Numbered from the stretch's first letter, positions 6,745 to 14,976 are shown. The stretch is 19,425 nt of DNA from DASQDN01 sp035630195 (GCA_035630195.1 DASQLD010000406.1:1-19425); one strand, 5' to 3'. The notes: generated from the letters alone by a model not told the origin. Numbers and translations: made by a program.

Positions 6745-7976
6745 GGAGTCGCCTGATGGTGCAAGGCGAGGCGAAGACGCAACGCCTGATCGAAGATGGA
6801 ATCGGCAATCGATCGCTTTGATGCCCGCGCTACAGGCACCGATTCCCCGGTACGAAGCACAAGAACAACCTCGTTGTCATCCGTCCCAAACCCGATATCA
6901 TCGCGGCTGACGATATTGCCGACGACCATATCGCAGTTCTTCGTCTTGAGCTTCCGGCGCGCTTCCTCGATGAGATTCTGCGTCTCCGCGGCGAAGCCGA
7001 TCAGCAGCCGATCACCCTTCTTCTGGCCAACTTCGGCCAGGATATCGGGGGTGGGCTCAAGGTCGAGCGAGAGACGCGTCGCGGTCTTCTTCATCTTCTG
7101 CTTCGGAATCTCGACCAAATGATAGTCGGCTACCGCTGCCGCTTTGATGATTATGGTCGCCGAGTCTAGGTTTTCGAGGACGGCCGCACGCATCTGCTTT
7201 GCCGTTTCCACATGCACGATTTCCACCCCGTCGGGCGCCGGAATCGCCACGGGTCCCGAGATTAAGACCACCTTCGCGCCACGCGCGGCTGCAGCCGCGG
7301 CGATCGCATAACCCATCTTCCCGCTCGACCGATTCGAGATGAAGCGCACCGGATCGAGCGGCTCTTGGGTGGGGCCTGCTGTGATGAGGATCGTTTCGCC
7401 CTCCAGATCGCGGTTCGGTTGCGCCGGACGACCAGCCCCGATCACTTGATCAGCGATGATCTCCGGTTCGGCCAACCGGCCTGGGCCGATCACTCCGCAG
7501 GCCAGAAGACCATCTGCTGGATCGACAAAGACATGGCCCCGCTCCCGGAGAATCCGGACATTCTCGACTGTTGCCGGATGCTGCCACATGTTCGTGTTCA
7601 TCGCAGGAGCAATGACCACCGTGCCGGTAAACGCAAGATATAGCGTTGTCAGGAAATCGGTCGCTTGCCCGTGCGCAAAAGAGGCGATCAGATTTGCAGT
7701 CGCTGGAGCGATGACGAGAAGTTCGTTGTCCTGCGCGACTCGAATGTGCTCGACAGCGCTGCTGAGGATGCCTTCACCGGACCCATCCTGTTGCGCCCAA
7801 AGGCCGGTGATGACTTTACGGCCGGTGAGAGAGGCAAATGTCAGCGGCTGAATGAACTCCCGCGCCGCGTCGGTCATGATGACTTCGACTGTGCAGCCGC
7901 GTTCGCCGAGTGCGCGAGCGAGTTCCGCCGCCTTATAAGCAGCGATCCCGCCGCCGACGCCTAACGCAACCCTCAT
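6741..7976 (-). CDS. coaBC: Bifunctional phosphopantothenoylcysteine decarboxylase / phosphopantothenate-cysteine ligase
   Basis: This 411-residue fusion carries out two steps of coenzyme A synthesis. The N-terminal CoaC flavoprotein domain has GGGIAAYKA (8-16), the catalytic histidine in VEHI (H77), PAMNTNM (124-130) and the active-site cysteine in LACGVIGPGRLAE (C160). The CoaB domain begins near residue 193 with ITAGPTQEPLDPVRFISN and SSGKMG, followed by KAAAVADY and the lysine-rich KQKMKK nucleotide-binding loop. It lies 15 bases after rpoZ and overlaps the glycosylase gene by ATGA. The gmk-rpoZ-coaBC order is widespread in bacteria. No strong Shine-Dalgarno precedes the ATG. Confidence 0.95.
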   Translation of the reverse strand: MRVALGVGGGIAAYKAAELARALGERGCTVEVIMTDAAREFIQPLTFASLTGRKVITGLWAQQDGSGEGILSSAVEHIRVAQDNELLVIAPATANLIASFAHGQATDFLTTLYLAFTGTVVIAPAMNTNMWQHPATVENVRILRERGHVFVDPADGLLACGVIGPGRLAEPEIIADQVIGAGRPAQPNRDLEGETILITAGPTQEPLDPVRFISNRSSGKMGYAIAAAAAARGAKVVLISGPVAIPAPDGVEIVHVETAKQMRAAVLENLDSATIIIKAAAVADYHLVEIPKQKMKKTATRLSLDLEPTPDILAEVGQKKGDRLLIGFAAETQNLIEEARRKLKTKNCDMVVGNIVSRDDIGFGTDDNEVVLVLRTGESVPVARASKRSIADSIFDQALRLRLALHHQATP

Positions 7977-7991
7977 GGGTGGTAAGATCCG

Positions 7992-8225
7992 TTACTCGGT
8001 GGCTTCGACCGGCTCCAGCACTCCGTCTCGAGCCGAATCCTCATACTTCACCAGTCCACGCCGGACTTCTTCCATCGACGCGACGGTCGGTTTCTTGGAA
8101 GTGCTCGGGAGGAACGAGCGAGCGCCGTTCTGCAATTGGCGAGCCCGCTTGGCGGCGACGATGATAAAGCGGTAGGTGCTCTGCTCGAAATCGTCCGGAA
8201 TAATGTTGATGGCGCTTCTGCTCAT
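7992..8225 (-). CDS. rpoZ: RNA polymerase omega subunit
   Basis: The 77-residue protein matches omega in size and position. It contains YRFIIVAAKRARQLQNGA (18-35) and KKPTVASMEEVRRGLVKYE (44-62), the two helices and linker that grip the beta-prime C-terminus. An AAGG lies about 9 bases before the ATG. It sits between gmk and coaBC as in many bacteria. The C-terminal tail is short and acidic. Confidence 0.93.
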   Translation of the reverse strand: MSRSAINIIPDDFEQSTYRFIIVAAKRARQLQNGARSFLPSTSKKPTVASMEEVRRGLVKYEDSARDGVLEPVEATE

Positions 8226-8252
8226 TTGCTTAAACCTTGGTTGCGTAAACCT

Positions 8253-8861
8253 TCACTCTTCAAAACTAGCCAGGATCGACCGAACGACGGCCTCGACACG
8301 AATCCGTCGAACACGTTCGGCAGCCACTATCGAAGCCAAAGTCTCAGTAGACCTTTCAAGATCGTCGTTCACCAGCACGTAGTCGTAGCTCGTGTAGTTT
8401 TTGATCTCGTCGGCGGCCTTCCGAAGCCGTTTTTGAATCACAGCCTCGGCATCTTCGGAGCGGCTCCTAAGACGCTGTTCCAAAACTTCTCGGGAAGGCG
8501 CAAGTATAAAGATACTCACAGCTTCCGGGAGCTTCTCCTTCAATTGTCGCGCACCCTGAACATCAATGTCGAGCACCACGTCCCGATCCTCGGCTTTTGC
8601 TCTCTCGACAACGCTGATATGCGTGCCATAGTAATTGCCAAAGACTTCAGCCCATTCGAGAAACTCGCCGCGCGCGATCCGTTCTTCGAAGGCTTGTCGG
8701 CTGATGTAGTGGTAGCTCTCCCCGGGCCGTTCCGTCCCGCGAGGCTCACGAGTGGTGTAAGAAACTGAAAACAAGAGTCTTGCGTCGCGCTGCAAGAGCC
8801 ATCGGACGAGTGTTGACTTGCCCGACCCGGAAGGCGCGGAAACAATAAAGACGTTGGTCAT
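8253..8861 (-). CDS. gmk: Guanylate kinase
   Basis: The 202-residue enzyme phosphorylates GMP to GDP. It shows the P-loop APSGSGKST (9-17), the GMP-binding SVSYTTREPRGTE and EFLEWAEVFGNYYGT segments, LDIDVQGARQLK, and the FILAPS...LRSRSED lid region. The size matches the family. The ATG overlaps the yicC stop by four bases (ATGA), and rpoZ follows after 27 bases. Confidence 0.96.
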   Translation of the reverse strand: MTNVFIVSAPSGSGKSTLVRWLLQRDARLLFSVSYTTREPRGTERPGESYHYISRQAFEERIARGEFLEWAEVFGNYYGTHISVVERAKAEDRDVVLDIDVQGARQLKEKLPEAVSIFILAPSREVLEQRLRSRSEDAEAVIQKRLRKAADEIKNYTSYDYVLVNDDLERSTETLASIVAAERVRRIRVEAVVRSILASFEE

Positions 8862-9754
8862 TCGAGGTTGAGCGATTGTTCCCGAATTTTTTCGATGTCA
8901 GCCTTCGCGGCGAGCGCTAACTCCGTGATTCCTAATCCAGTTTCCCCTATTCCCGAAGTCTTCGAAAGCATCGTGTTCGCCTCGCGATTCATCTCCTGTA
9001 AAAGGAAATCGAGCTTCTTTCCGACCTCAGTGGCTTCTCCCGACAACAGCTCCTCCACTTGCTTCGAATGAATCCGGAGACGGCTGATTTCTTCTCCGAT
9101 GTCGCTCCGGTCGGCAAGGATCGCCGCCTCCTGCGCCAGCCGTTGCGGGTCCACGTTGGCGCCGTTAAGCAGTTCGCCCAGCCGCTCTTTCAGGCGCGAG
9201 TGAAAGGCGTTGACCGCCCCGGCGCGGATTGTTTCAACCTTCTCAGCCGCCGCTCCGATAGCCCTATTGCGCTCACGCATCACTTCGACCAGTTCCCGGC
9301 CCTCCCTGGCTCGAAACTCATTCAGAGTAGCCAGCGCCTGCTCCAGCAGCTTCAAGAACGGCTGCTCGAACGACGCGGGAAGTTCCACCCCCGCCGCGTC
9401 ACTCAGGATTCCCGGGATCCGGAACGCAGCGTTCAGATCGGCTTCGGCCCAGATCTTGTACTGCTGGGATGCTTCACGATAGGCCGCCATGTACGCGTCG
9501 AGACGAGACTTGTCGACGCTCATACCGACCAGGCCCCCCGACGATGCAAGCTGCACGCGAACGTCCAGGTGGCCGCGAGCGACATATTTCTTGATCGTCG
9601 AGCGCATCGCCGATTCGAGTGGATCCATCTCAGCGCCCGCATAGAAATGCAGGTCCAGTCCACGATGATTGACGGTTTTAATGCTGATTGTGACTTCGAT
9701 CTTGTCGATCACTCCGCGCACTCGCGCGAATCCAGTCATGGACCGGATGCTCAT
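8858..9754 (-). CDS. yicC: YicC family endoribonuclease
   Basis: The 298-residue protein begins with the signature SMTGFAR (5-11) of the YicC N-terminal domain. It ends with the conserved C-terminal domain (DUF1732): EISRLRIHSKQVEELL, then GKKLDFLLQEMNREANTMLSK. YicC proteins have been described as stress-related endoribonucleases. It overlaps msbA upstream and gmk downstream by ATGA on each side, consistent with tight co-translation. The yicC-gmk pairing is common in bacteria, supporting the call. Confidence 0.92.
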   Translation of the reverse strand: MSIRSMTGFARVRGVIDKIEVTISIKTVNHRGLDLHFYAGAEMDPLESAMRSTIKKYVARGHLDVRVQLASSGGLVGMSVDKSRLDAYMAAYREASQQYKIWAEADLNAAFRIPGILSDAAGVELPASFEQPFLKLLEQALATLNEFRAREGRELVEVMRERNRAIGAAAEKVETIRAGAVNAFHSRLKERLGELLNGANVDPQRLAQEAAILADRSDIGEEISRLRIHSKQVEELLSGEATEVGKKLDFLLQEMNREANTMLSKTSGIGETGLGITELALAAKADIEKIREQSLNLE

Positions 9755-11577
9755 GGATTCCCCACCGGGTCGAGTTCGAGAAATTGCATCTCGTGAAGCC
9801 GTTGATAGATCCCGCCCTGATTCACCAGGTCCTCATGCGTGCCGATCTCGGAAATGCGACCGTCGTCCAGCACGACAATCTTATCGGCCCGGCGAATGGT
9901 CGATAGCCGGTGCGCAATCACAATCACGGTTCGGTGTTCGATCAGATTGTTCAAAGCCCTCTGCACCAACATTTCCGATTCTGTATCGAGATGGGAGGTC
10001 GCTTCGTCGAGGATGAGAATAGGCGCATTCTTCAGAAGGGCGCGCGCGATGGCGAGACGCTGCCGCTGACCGCCGCTGAGTTTCGTCCCACGCTCACCGA
10101 TCACCGTATCGTAACCTTGCGGCATTCGAGAGATGAAATCTTCCGCCATCGCATTGCGCGCGGCTTCTCGAATTTGTTCGACGGAAGCATCCGGCTTGCC
10201 GTAGGCAATATTCTCGGCGACGCTGCCGTTGAATAGGAAAGTTTCCTGCGAAACAATCCCAATTTGCGCGCGTAGCGAATCGACGCGAATGTCGCGTACA
10301 TCCATTCCGTCCACGCGCACCGCTCCCCCCGTTACATCGTAGAAGCGAGGAAGAAGATTCGCGATGGTCGACTTGCCTGCGCCGCTTGGCCCCACCAGAG
10401 CGACCACTTCGCACGCATTCACGCAAAGATTGATCCCTGCGAGCGCATCCGTGTCGCCGGTCGGGTATCGAAAGCACGCGTTATCGAACTCGATACTGCT
10501 TGTGAAATTCTTCAGTTCCTTGGCGCCAGGCTTATCGGCGATGCCAACAGGCAAGTCCAGATACTCAAAAACTTTTTGGGATGCGCCGGCGGCCTGCTGA
10601 AAGATTGCATGAATGCCGGTAAGACGTTTCACCGGCTCGTACAGCATCAGCAGAGCAATCACGAAGCTGGTGAACTCACCCGTCGTCAAATTGCCCGCAA
10701 TAATTTGTGTTCGCGCGTACCAAAGCAGGCCAACGATCGTGAGGGCGCCGAAGAATTCGATAAGCGGTGATGCGATAGCCTGCTGCGCAACGTACCTTAG
10801 ATTGGCGTTGCGAAGCTTGAAGGCGGCCGCATGAAACCGCGCCGATTCGTGCGTCTCGCTACCGAAGGCCTTCACCACCTGCTGCCCGGCCATCGCTTCC
10901 TGAAGCACTTCATTCAGCTCACCGGTATGGTCCTGCGCGCGACGTGTGGTTCTCCGAAGTCGGCGGCCAATGCGTATCGTGGGGACGATAACGATGGGCA
11001 AGACAGTCAGGCTACCGAGGGCAAGCCGCCAGTCGCGCTGAAATACGACATATAGAAGGGCGGCGGCCGAGAACGACTGTCGTAGCCAGTCGGCGAGCAT
11101 GCTCGACGTCGCAACCTGAATTTTGTCGATGTCACTCATCACCGACGACATGATTCGGCCGGTCGACTGGCTTTCAAAGAACTGCGCATCGTGCCGGAGG
11201 AGCTTATCGAAGACCTTCTGCCGGATGTCGGTCACCGCGTTGATGCCCACCCAGCTCACCAGGTAATTGCCGAAATAGTCGCAAACACCGCGAACCAAAA
11301 ACACCATCAAAATCGCGAACGCGACAGTCGAAAATACGTTGTGAAACCACGACGGAGCAAGCTGATGAAGATACAACGTGTAGTCGATAAAAGGTATTTT
11401 GAATAGCTCAACTGGCTGGTCGGGAGAGGAAGGTTTGAGGACGCGGTCGAATATCGGGCCAATCAGCACCGCCATCATGGCGTGCGATGCGCCCGCAATC
11501 GCCATCAGCACGACAGAAAGGGTCAGCGGCGACCAGTACGGCCTTACGAAGCCTAACAATCTCTTAAGATCGTTCAT
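9751..11577 (-). CDS. msbA: ABC transporter, fused permease-ATPase, MsbA-like lipid A / lipid exporter
   Basis: The 608-residue half-transporter has six transmembrane helices in the first ~325 residues and a nucleotide-binding domain in the rest. Walker A is GPSGAGKST (396-404), the Q-loop glutamine is in VSQET (Q444), the signature is LSGGQ (500-504), Walker B is LILDEA (521-526) and the switch histidine is H556. MsbA flips lipid A-core across the inner membrane. The immediate neighbourhood of GT9 glycosyltransferases supports that role, although multidrug exporters of the same family look alike. It overlaps the GT9 gene and yicC by four bases each. Confidence 0.85.
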   Translation of the reverse strand: MNDLKRLLGFVRPYWSPLTLSVVLMAIAGASHAMMAVLIGPIFDRVLKPSSPDQPVELFKIPFIDYTLYLHQLAPSWFHNVFSTVAFAILMVFLVRGVCDYFGNYLVSWVGINAVTDIRQKVFDKLLRHDAQFFESQSTGRIMSSVMSDIDKIQVATSSMLADWLRQSFSAAALLYVVFQRDWRLALGSLTVLPIVIVPTIRIGRRLRRTTRRAQDHTGELNEVLQEAMAGQQVVKAFGSETHESARFHAAAFKLRNANLRYVAQQAIASPLIEFFGALTIVGLLWYARTQIIAGNLTTGEFTSFVIALLMLYEPVKRLTGIHAIFQQAAGASQKVFEYLDLPVGIADKPGAKELKNFTSSIEFDNACFRYPTGDTDALAGINLCVNACEVVALVGPSGAGKSTIANLLPRFYDVTGGAVRVDGMDVRDIRVDSLRAQIGIVSQETFLFNGSVAENIAYGKPDASVEQIREAARNAMAEDFISRMPQGYDTVIGERGTKLSGGQRQRLAIARALLKNAPILILDEATSHLDTESEMLVQRALNNLIEHRTVIVIAHRLSTIRRADKIVVLDDGRISEIGTHEDLVNQGGIYQRLHEMQFLELDPVGNP

Positions 11578-12476
11578 GCCCGTACCCTGAGCCTTTCGAT
11601 GGCGGCGATTACCGCACGGGAAGGAATGTTTTGAATCCCATTCTTATCGACTAACACCTCGTTCGCAGTCCGCCACGGCGCCCAAACGACTGGGTCTGAC
11701 AAGCCAAACAACACAATGACCGGAATTTGAAAGGCCGCCGCCATGTGTGCAGGTCCGCTATCGTTCCCAATGAACATCGACGCGTCTTTGAGGAGCGACA
11801 TGGTCTCCTTGAGCGGCCGGTTCAGCACGGTTCGATACTTTTGAAACGGCGAGAGATAGTCACCCGGTCCGCCGATAAAGATGGGCTCCAGTCGATGCTC
11901 GCGCTTGAGATGCTCTGCTGCCTCTAGAAAGCCTGAGGACGGCCAGGTCTTTTCGGCTGTCGCCGCGACAGGATGAAGAACTGCATAAGGCTTAGTTTCC
12001 CCTGATGAAGCGGCGTACAGCTTCGCTCGGGGAACCTCGATACGCGCCGCACCCAGGTGGAATATGGCTGACGCAAGATGCTCCGCTGTATGGACGACGC
12101 GATCGACTTGAAGAATCTGCTGCGCCCGAGGGATGGGACAGTTATAGATCCACGAGCCTTTGTGGTGTGCAAATCCCGCGCGAAAAGTAGCGCCGGACAA
12201 TGCAGTCATCCACATGCTCCTGGTTCCTCCGTGAAGATTCAGACAAAGATGCGGCCTGAACCCGCAGACGCTCCCAATTGTCGGTTCGAGCAGACACGAA
12301 ACGGCCGGATTGTCTAGAAATACCGCTGCGAAGCGAGGCTCGACGGCAACCCCGATATCGAGATCTGGCCTTGCCTGCTTCAGGATGAAAAGCGCTGGAG
12401 TAGTAAGAACGCAGTCGCCGAGCGACCGCAACCGGATCACGGCGACGCGGGCGTTCTCCGGCAGGCGATCGAGCAC
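11574..12476 (-). CDS. Glycosyltransferase family 9 (heptosyltransferase-like)
   Basis: This GT9 protein of about 300 residues has the N-terminal VIRLRSLGDCVLTTPAL loop, whose aspartate corresponds to the catalytic base of heptosyltransferases. It also has LCLNLHGGTRS, VLHPVAATAEKTWP for phosphate binding, and the C-terminal donor-binding GNDSGPAHMAAAF. The likely job is adding an ADP-heptose (or related) sugar to the LPS inner core on the cytoplasmic side. Two GTG starts are possible. The GTG at 12476 has GAGGAG five bases upstream and is preferred. The GTG at 12482 would add two residues and overlap the upstream stop as GTGA. It overlaps msbA by ATGA. Confidence 0.87.
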   Translation of the reverse strand: MLDRLPENARVAVIRLRSLGDCVLTTPALFILKQARPDLDIGVAVEPRFAAVFLDNPAVSCLLEPTIGSVCGFRPHLCLNLHGGTRSMWMTALSGATFRAGFAHHKGSWIYNCPIPRAQQILQVDRVVHTAEHLASAIFHLGAARIEVPRAKLYAASSGETKPYAVLHPVAATAEKTWPSSGFLEAAEHLKREHRLEPIFIGGPGDYLSPFQKYRTVLNRPLKETMSLLKDASMFIGNDSGPAHMAAAFQIPVIVLFGLSDPVVWAPWRTANEVLVDKNGIQNIPSRAVIAAIERLRVRA

Positions 12477-12478
12477 GA

Positions 12479-12649
12479 TCACTCCTCGATGCGCGCCTCA
12501 TCAATGAGCATCACTGGGATCTCGTCGCGAACAGGATAGACCCGCTTACACTGCGTACATTTGAGGCCGCTTTCATCCGGTTTCAATTCCAGCGTGGCCT
12601 TGCACAGCGGGCACACTAAGATTTCAAGAAGATCTTTACTGAGAGCCAT
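12479..12649 (-). CDS. Trm112-like / UPF0434 zinc-ribbon protein
   Basis: The 56-residue protein resembles E. coli YcaR and the Trm112 family: LLEILVCPLCKATL, then GLKCTQCKRVYPVRDEIPVML. The two CxxC pairs (C13/C16 and C31/C34) form a zinc ribbon. Proteins of this family often lie among LPS genes, or activate methyltransferases in eukaryotes and archaea; the bacterial role is not settled. It is the first gene of the long minus-strand run. No Shine-Dalgarno precedes the ATG, but TAGATT lies just upstream, which suggests a leaderless transcript. Confidence 0.88.
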   Translation of the reverse strand: MALSKDLLEILVCPLCKATLELKPDESGLKCTQCKRVYPVRDEIPVMLIDEARIEE

Positions 12650-12694
12650 GGTCGAATCTACAGTTTATCGCGCGCGCAGAACTATGATGAGAGC
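12650..12694. promoter_or_regulatory. Divergent promoter region with possible leaderless starts in both directions
   Basis: Rightward, TATGAT (12683-12688) lies six bases before the rpiB GTG. Leftward, TAGATT (12660-12655) lies five bases before the Trm112-like ATG. Both spacings would put the transcription start on or next to the start codon, and neither gene has a Shine-Dalgarno. No good -35 box is visible in either direction. The assignment is from pattern only. Confidence 0.4.
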
Positions 12695-13141
12695 GTGCGA
12701 GTTGCCATCGCTGCCGATCATGCGGGATTTGAATTGAAGACCGAACTTGCCGGGATCCTGCGAGACTCCGGTGAGGAAGTAGTGGATCTCGGCGCAAGCT
12801 CTTACAACGCCGATGACGACTATCCCGATTTCGCGGAAGCTGCTGCCGTTGCCGTGGCAAACGGCGATGTACAGCGCTCGGTTCTCATCTGCGGAAGTGG
12901 AGTCGGCGCATCAATTGCGGCGAACAAAATCAAAGGCGCCCGCGCGGCGCTTTGTCACGACTCGTATTCGGCCCACCAAGGTGTGGAGCATGATGATATG
13001 AATGTTCTTGTGTTGGGATCGCGGGTGATTGGTTCCGCGTTGGCCCGGGAACTTGTCGAGACGTTTTTGAAGGCGAAATTCAGCGGGGAAACGCGGCATG
13101 TGCGGAGACTGAACAAAGTGAAGGCGCTTGAAAAAGGTTGA
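12695..13141 (+). CDS. rpiB: Ribose-5-phosphate isomerase B
   Basis: The 148-residue enzyme interconverts ribose 5-phosphate and ribulose 5-phosphate. It opens with VAIAADHAGFELK (D8, H9). The catalytic cysteine is in ICGSGVGASIAANK (C66), and H99 in VEHDDMN matches the second catalytic residue of the E. coli enzyme. The start is GTG, since the protein then begins exactly at the first strand. It heads the plus-strand run and could feed the pentose phosphate pathway toward sedoheptulose 7-phosphate, the precursor of the heptose used by the heptosyltransferases nearby. Confidence 0.94.
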   Translation: MRVAIAADHAGFELKTELAGILRDSGEEVVDLGASSYNADDDYPDFAEAAAVAVANGDVQRSVLICGSGVGASIAANKIKGARAALCHDSYSAHQGVEHDDMNVLVLGSRVIGSALARELVETFLKAKFSGETRHVRRLNKVKALEKG

Positions 13142-13170
13142 CACTAGCGCCACCCTTGCAAGGACATTGA

Positions 13171-13515
13171 TTGGACACCCGCAGCAAAATTTTAGACGCT
13201 GTTCCCAGGGAAGCGCGTCAAATGAAAACAGTTTTGGGATACTTCGACCCAATGCACGCCGGACACGCTCGACGACTTCGTGAATTGAGCGGTTCCGGCA
13301 ACCAACTGACGGTGATCATCGCGGATCCGCCGGAGCCCATCCTTTCGTCTCGCGCGAGGGCCGAACTGGTTGCCGCATTGGACTGCGTCAAGTATGTGAT
13401 AGCGGGAGAGTCTGCTGCCAATGGCCTCCCGCATGTGGTGGACGAAAGGTCCGCTGACACCGCGCGCAGCCGCGAGTTCGCGCAGTATGTTGTTGCGCGC
13501 CACAACGCGAAATGA
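13171..13515 (+). CDS. Compact cytidylyltransferase-like protein (HxGH nucleotidyltransferase, RfaE/HldE C-terminal-like)
   Basis: The 114-residue protein has the nucleotidyltransferase signature YFDPMHAGHARRLREL with HAGH at 29-32, then a second strand (LTVIIADPP) and SSRARAELVAALDCVKYVI, matching the R..RAE.LAAL..VDYV segment of RfaE-type enzymes. It stops at about 114 residues, whereas RfaE C-terminal domains run to about 160 and end with a nucleotide-binding STT-type motif that is missing here. The TTG at 13171 is chosen: AAGGA is six bases upstream, and the first residues (TRSKIL) resemble the RfaE N-terminus. An ATG at 13222 is an alternative. It overlaps the heptosyltransferase gene by ATGA, so a role in activating LPS sugar is an attractive inference. 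Confidence 0.7.
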   Translation: MDTRSKILDAVPREARQMKTVLGYFDPMHAGHARRLRELSGSGNQLTVIIADPPEPILSSRARAELVAALDCVKYVIAGESAANGLPHVVDERSADTARSREFAQYVVARHNAK

Positions 13516-14450
13516 AAGCGCCACGCATCCTTGTGGTCCGATTGGGCGCGATGGGCGATATCATTCACACACTTCCCGCGGTCGCAAGTGTGAAACAAAG
13601 CTTTCCGCATTCTCACATCGCATGGGCGGTAGAAGAGCGTTGGATGCCGCTGCTCGAGGGAAATCCTTTCATCGATGAGCGCATCGGTGTCCGTAAACGC
13701 AATTTGCCGAACTTTCTCGCGCTCCGGAAGCGTCTCCGCGCAAAGCGATTTGACATTGCCATTGATTTTCAGGGATTGATCAAGTCCGCGATCACCGCCA
13801 ACCTGGCGCGTCCCGACCGCATCTTCGGATTCCACCGTTCCCAGGCGCGTGAGTCTCTAGCCGCCCTCTTCTATTCGTCCGCCATTAAGACCACGGCGAC
13901 ACATGTTGTCGATCAATATGCTGAGCTTGCCGCCGGCGCGGGGGCAACCGCGATAGCTCGCTCGTTCTTTATTCCGGAAGGTAAACCGGAAGGCGGCGTA
14001 CTGCCCAGCGGAGATTTCATCCTTGCGAACCCTCTTGCAGGCTGGGGCAGCAAGCAGTGGCCTCTCGAATCATACTTGCAGCTCGCCAAACGGATGGATC
14101 TGCCTCTTGTGCTGAATGTTCCGAACGCCATTGAAGCTCCGGGGGCTCACGTCCACGTATCCGGACTACCAGGTTTGATCGATGCGACACGGCGCGCCGC
14201 CGCTGTCATCGGAGTGGACAGCGGCCCGCTGCATCTCGCCGCAGCTCTCGGCAAACCGGGAGTAGCGATCTTCGGTCCCACAGATCCAAGCCGCAACGGT
14301 CCCTACGGAGGTTCATTAACCGTCCTGCGAAGTTCCACCGCGGAGACAACATACAAGCGAACGACCGACACAGCATCCAGCATGCAATCGATCACCGTCG
14401 ATGAGGTTTTGGCCGCCCTGACTCATGCTCTTTCCAAAGCCGTACGCTGA
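13512..14450 (+). CDS. waaC: Heptosyltransferase I-like glycosyltransferase (GT9, WaaC-like)
   Basis: The 312-residue GT9 protein resembles WaaC. It has VVRLGAMGDIIHTLPAV with the catalytic aspartate D16, IAWAVEERW, AIDFQGLIKSA, ARESLAALFY, and the C-terminal GVDSGPLHLAAALGKP donor site. Expected function: adding the first heptose to Kdo2-lipid A on the inner face of the cytoplasmic membrane. It overlaps the upstream nucleotidyltransferase by four bases and the downstream methyltransferase by 26. It is a different branch from the GT9 in the minus-strand run, so the two probably act at successive steps. Confidence 0.85.
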   Translation: MKAPRILVVRLGAMGDIIHTLPAVASVKQSFPHSHIAWAVEERWMPLLEGNPFIDERIGVRKRNLPNFLALRKRLRAKRFDIAIDFQGLIKSAITANLARPDRIFGFHRSQARESLAALFYSSAIKTTATHVVDQYAELAAGAGATAIARSFFIPEGKPEGGVLPSGDFILANPLAGWGSKQWPLESYLQLAKRMDLPLVLNVPNAIEAPGAHVHVSGLPGLIDATRRAAAVIGVDSGPLHLAAALGKPGVAIFGPTDPSRNGPYGGSLTVLRSSTAETTYKRTTDTASSMQSITVDEVLAALTHALSKAVR

Positions 14451-14976
14451 CGCTGTTGCCAAGCTTCGCGTACCTAGCGGCTTCCTTCTGGTGGCCGCCT
14501 TCGCGTGGCTTGCCTCTCCGACAGAGCAATCGCTCCTGCTTGGCGTGCCGGTCTCTATCGTAGGGCTCGTCCTGCGCGCGTGGGCTGCGGGCCATCTCGC
14601 CAAGAATCAGCAGCTCGCCATCGGAGGCCCGTACGCTTATGTTCGAAATCCGCTCTATGTTGGGACGTTATTGGTCGCGGCGGGACTCGTAATTGCGACG
14701 CGTCGCGTGGAACTCGCCATTCTATTCGCTGCGGTATTCTTCTTTGTCTATCTTCCTGTGATTCAGAATGAAGAGCAGCATTTGCGTAAGATCTTTCCAG
14801 GCTATGCGCAATATGCAGATCGCGTCCCTGCCTTATTTCCATACCGGTCGCCCTTGCCATCGGTAGGCAAGTTTCAGCCGTCGCTCTATGTCCGAAACCA
14901 GGAGTATCAGGCGCTGATCGGTTATCTCCTCGGACTCGCGTATCTCGTCTGGAAGATCATTAATTGGAATTTCTAA
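14425..14976 (+). CDS. Isoprenylcysteine / phospholipid methyltransferase-type integral membrane protein
   Basis: The 183-residue protein has about four or five transmembrane segments and the ICMT/PEMT family motif GPYAYVRNPLYVGTLL (68-83), with paired glutamates in NEEQHLRKIFPGYAQYADRVPALFP (115-139). These residues bind S-adenosylmethionine and the acceptor at the membrane face. Bacterial relatives have diverse or unknown acceptors. A final hydrophobic segment is at about 165-181. The ATG at 14425 is the only reasonable start and overlaps the heptosyltransferase gene by 26 bases. Its place behind LPS genes suggests a lipid or glycolipid substrate, but that is inference. Confidence 0.82.
   Translation: MLFPKPYADAVAKLRVPSGFLLVAAFAWLASPTEQSLLLGVPVSIVGLVLRAWAAGHLAKNQQLAIGGPYAYVRNPLYVGTLLVAAGLVIATRRVELAILFAAVFFFVYLPVIQNEEQHLRKIFPGYAQYADRVPALFPYRSPLPSVGKFQPSLYVRNQEYQALIGYLLGLAYLVWKIINWNF

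Noticed and set aside
8136..8768. 210-codon open frame on the plus strand
   Set aside because: It is the antisense shadow of gmk and rpoZ, both of which have clear motifs.
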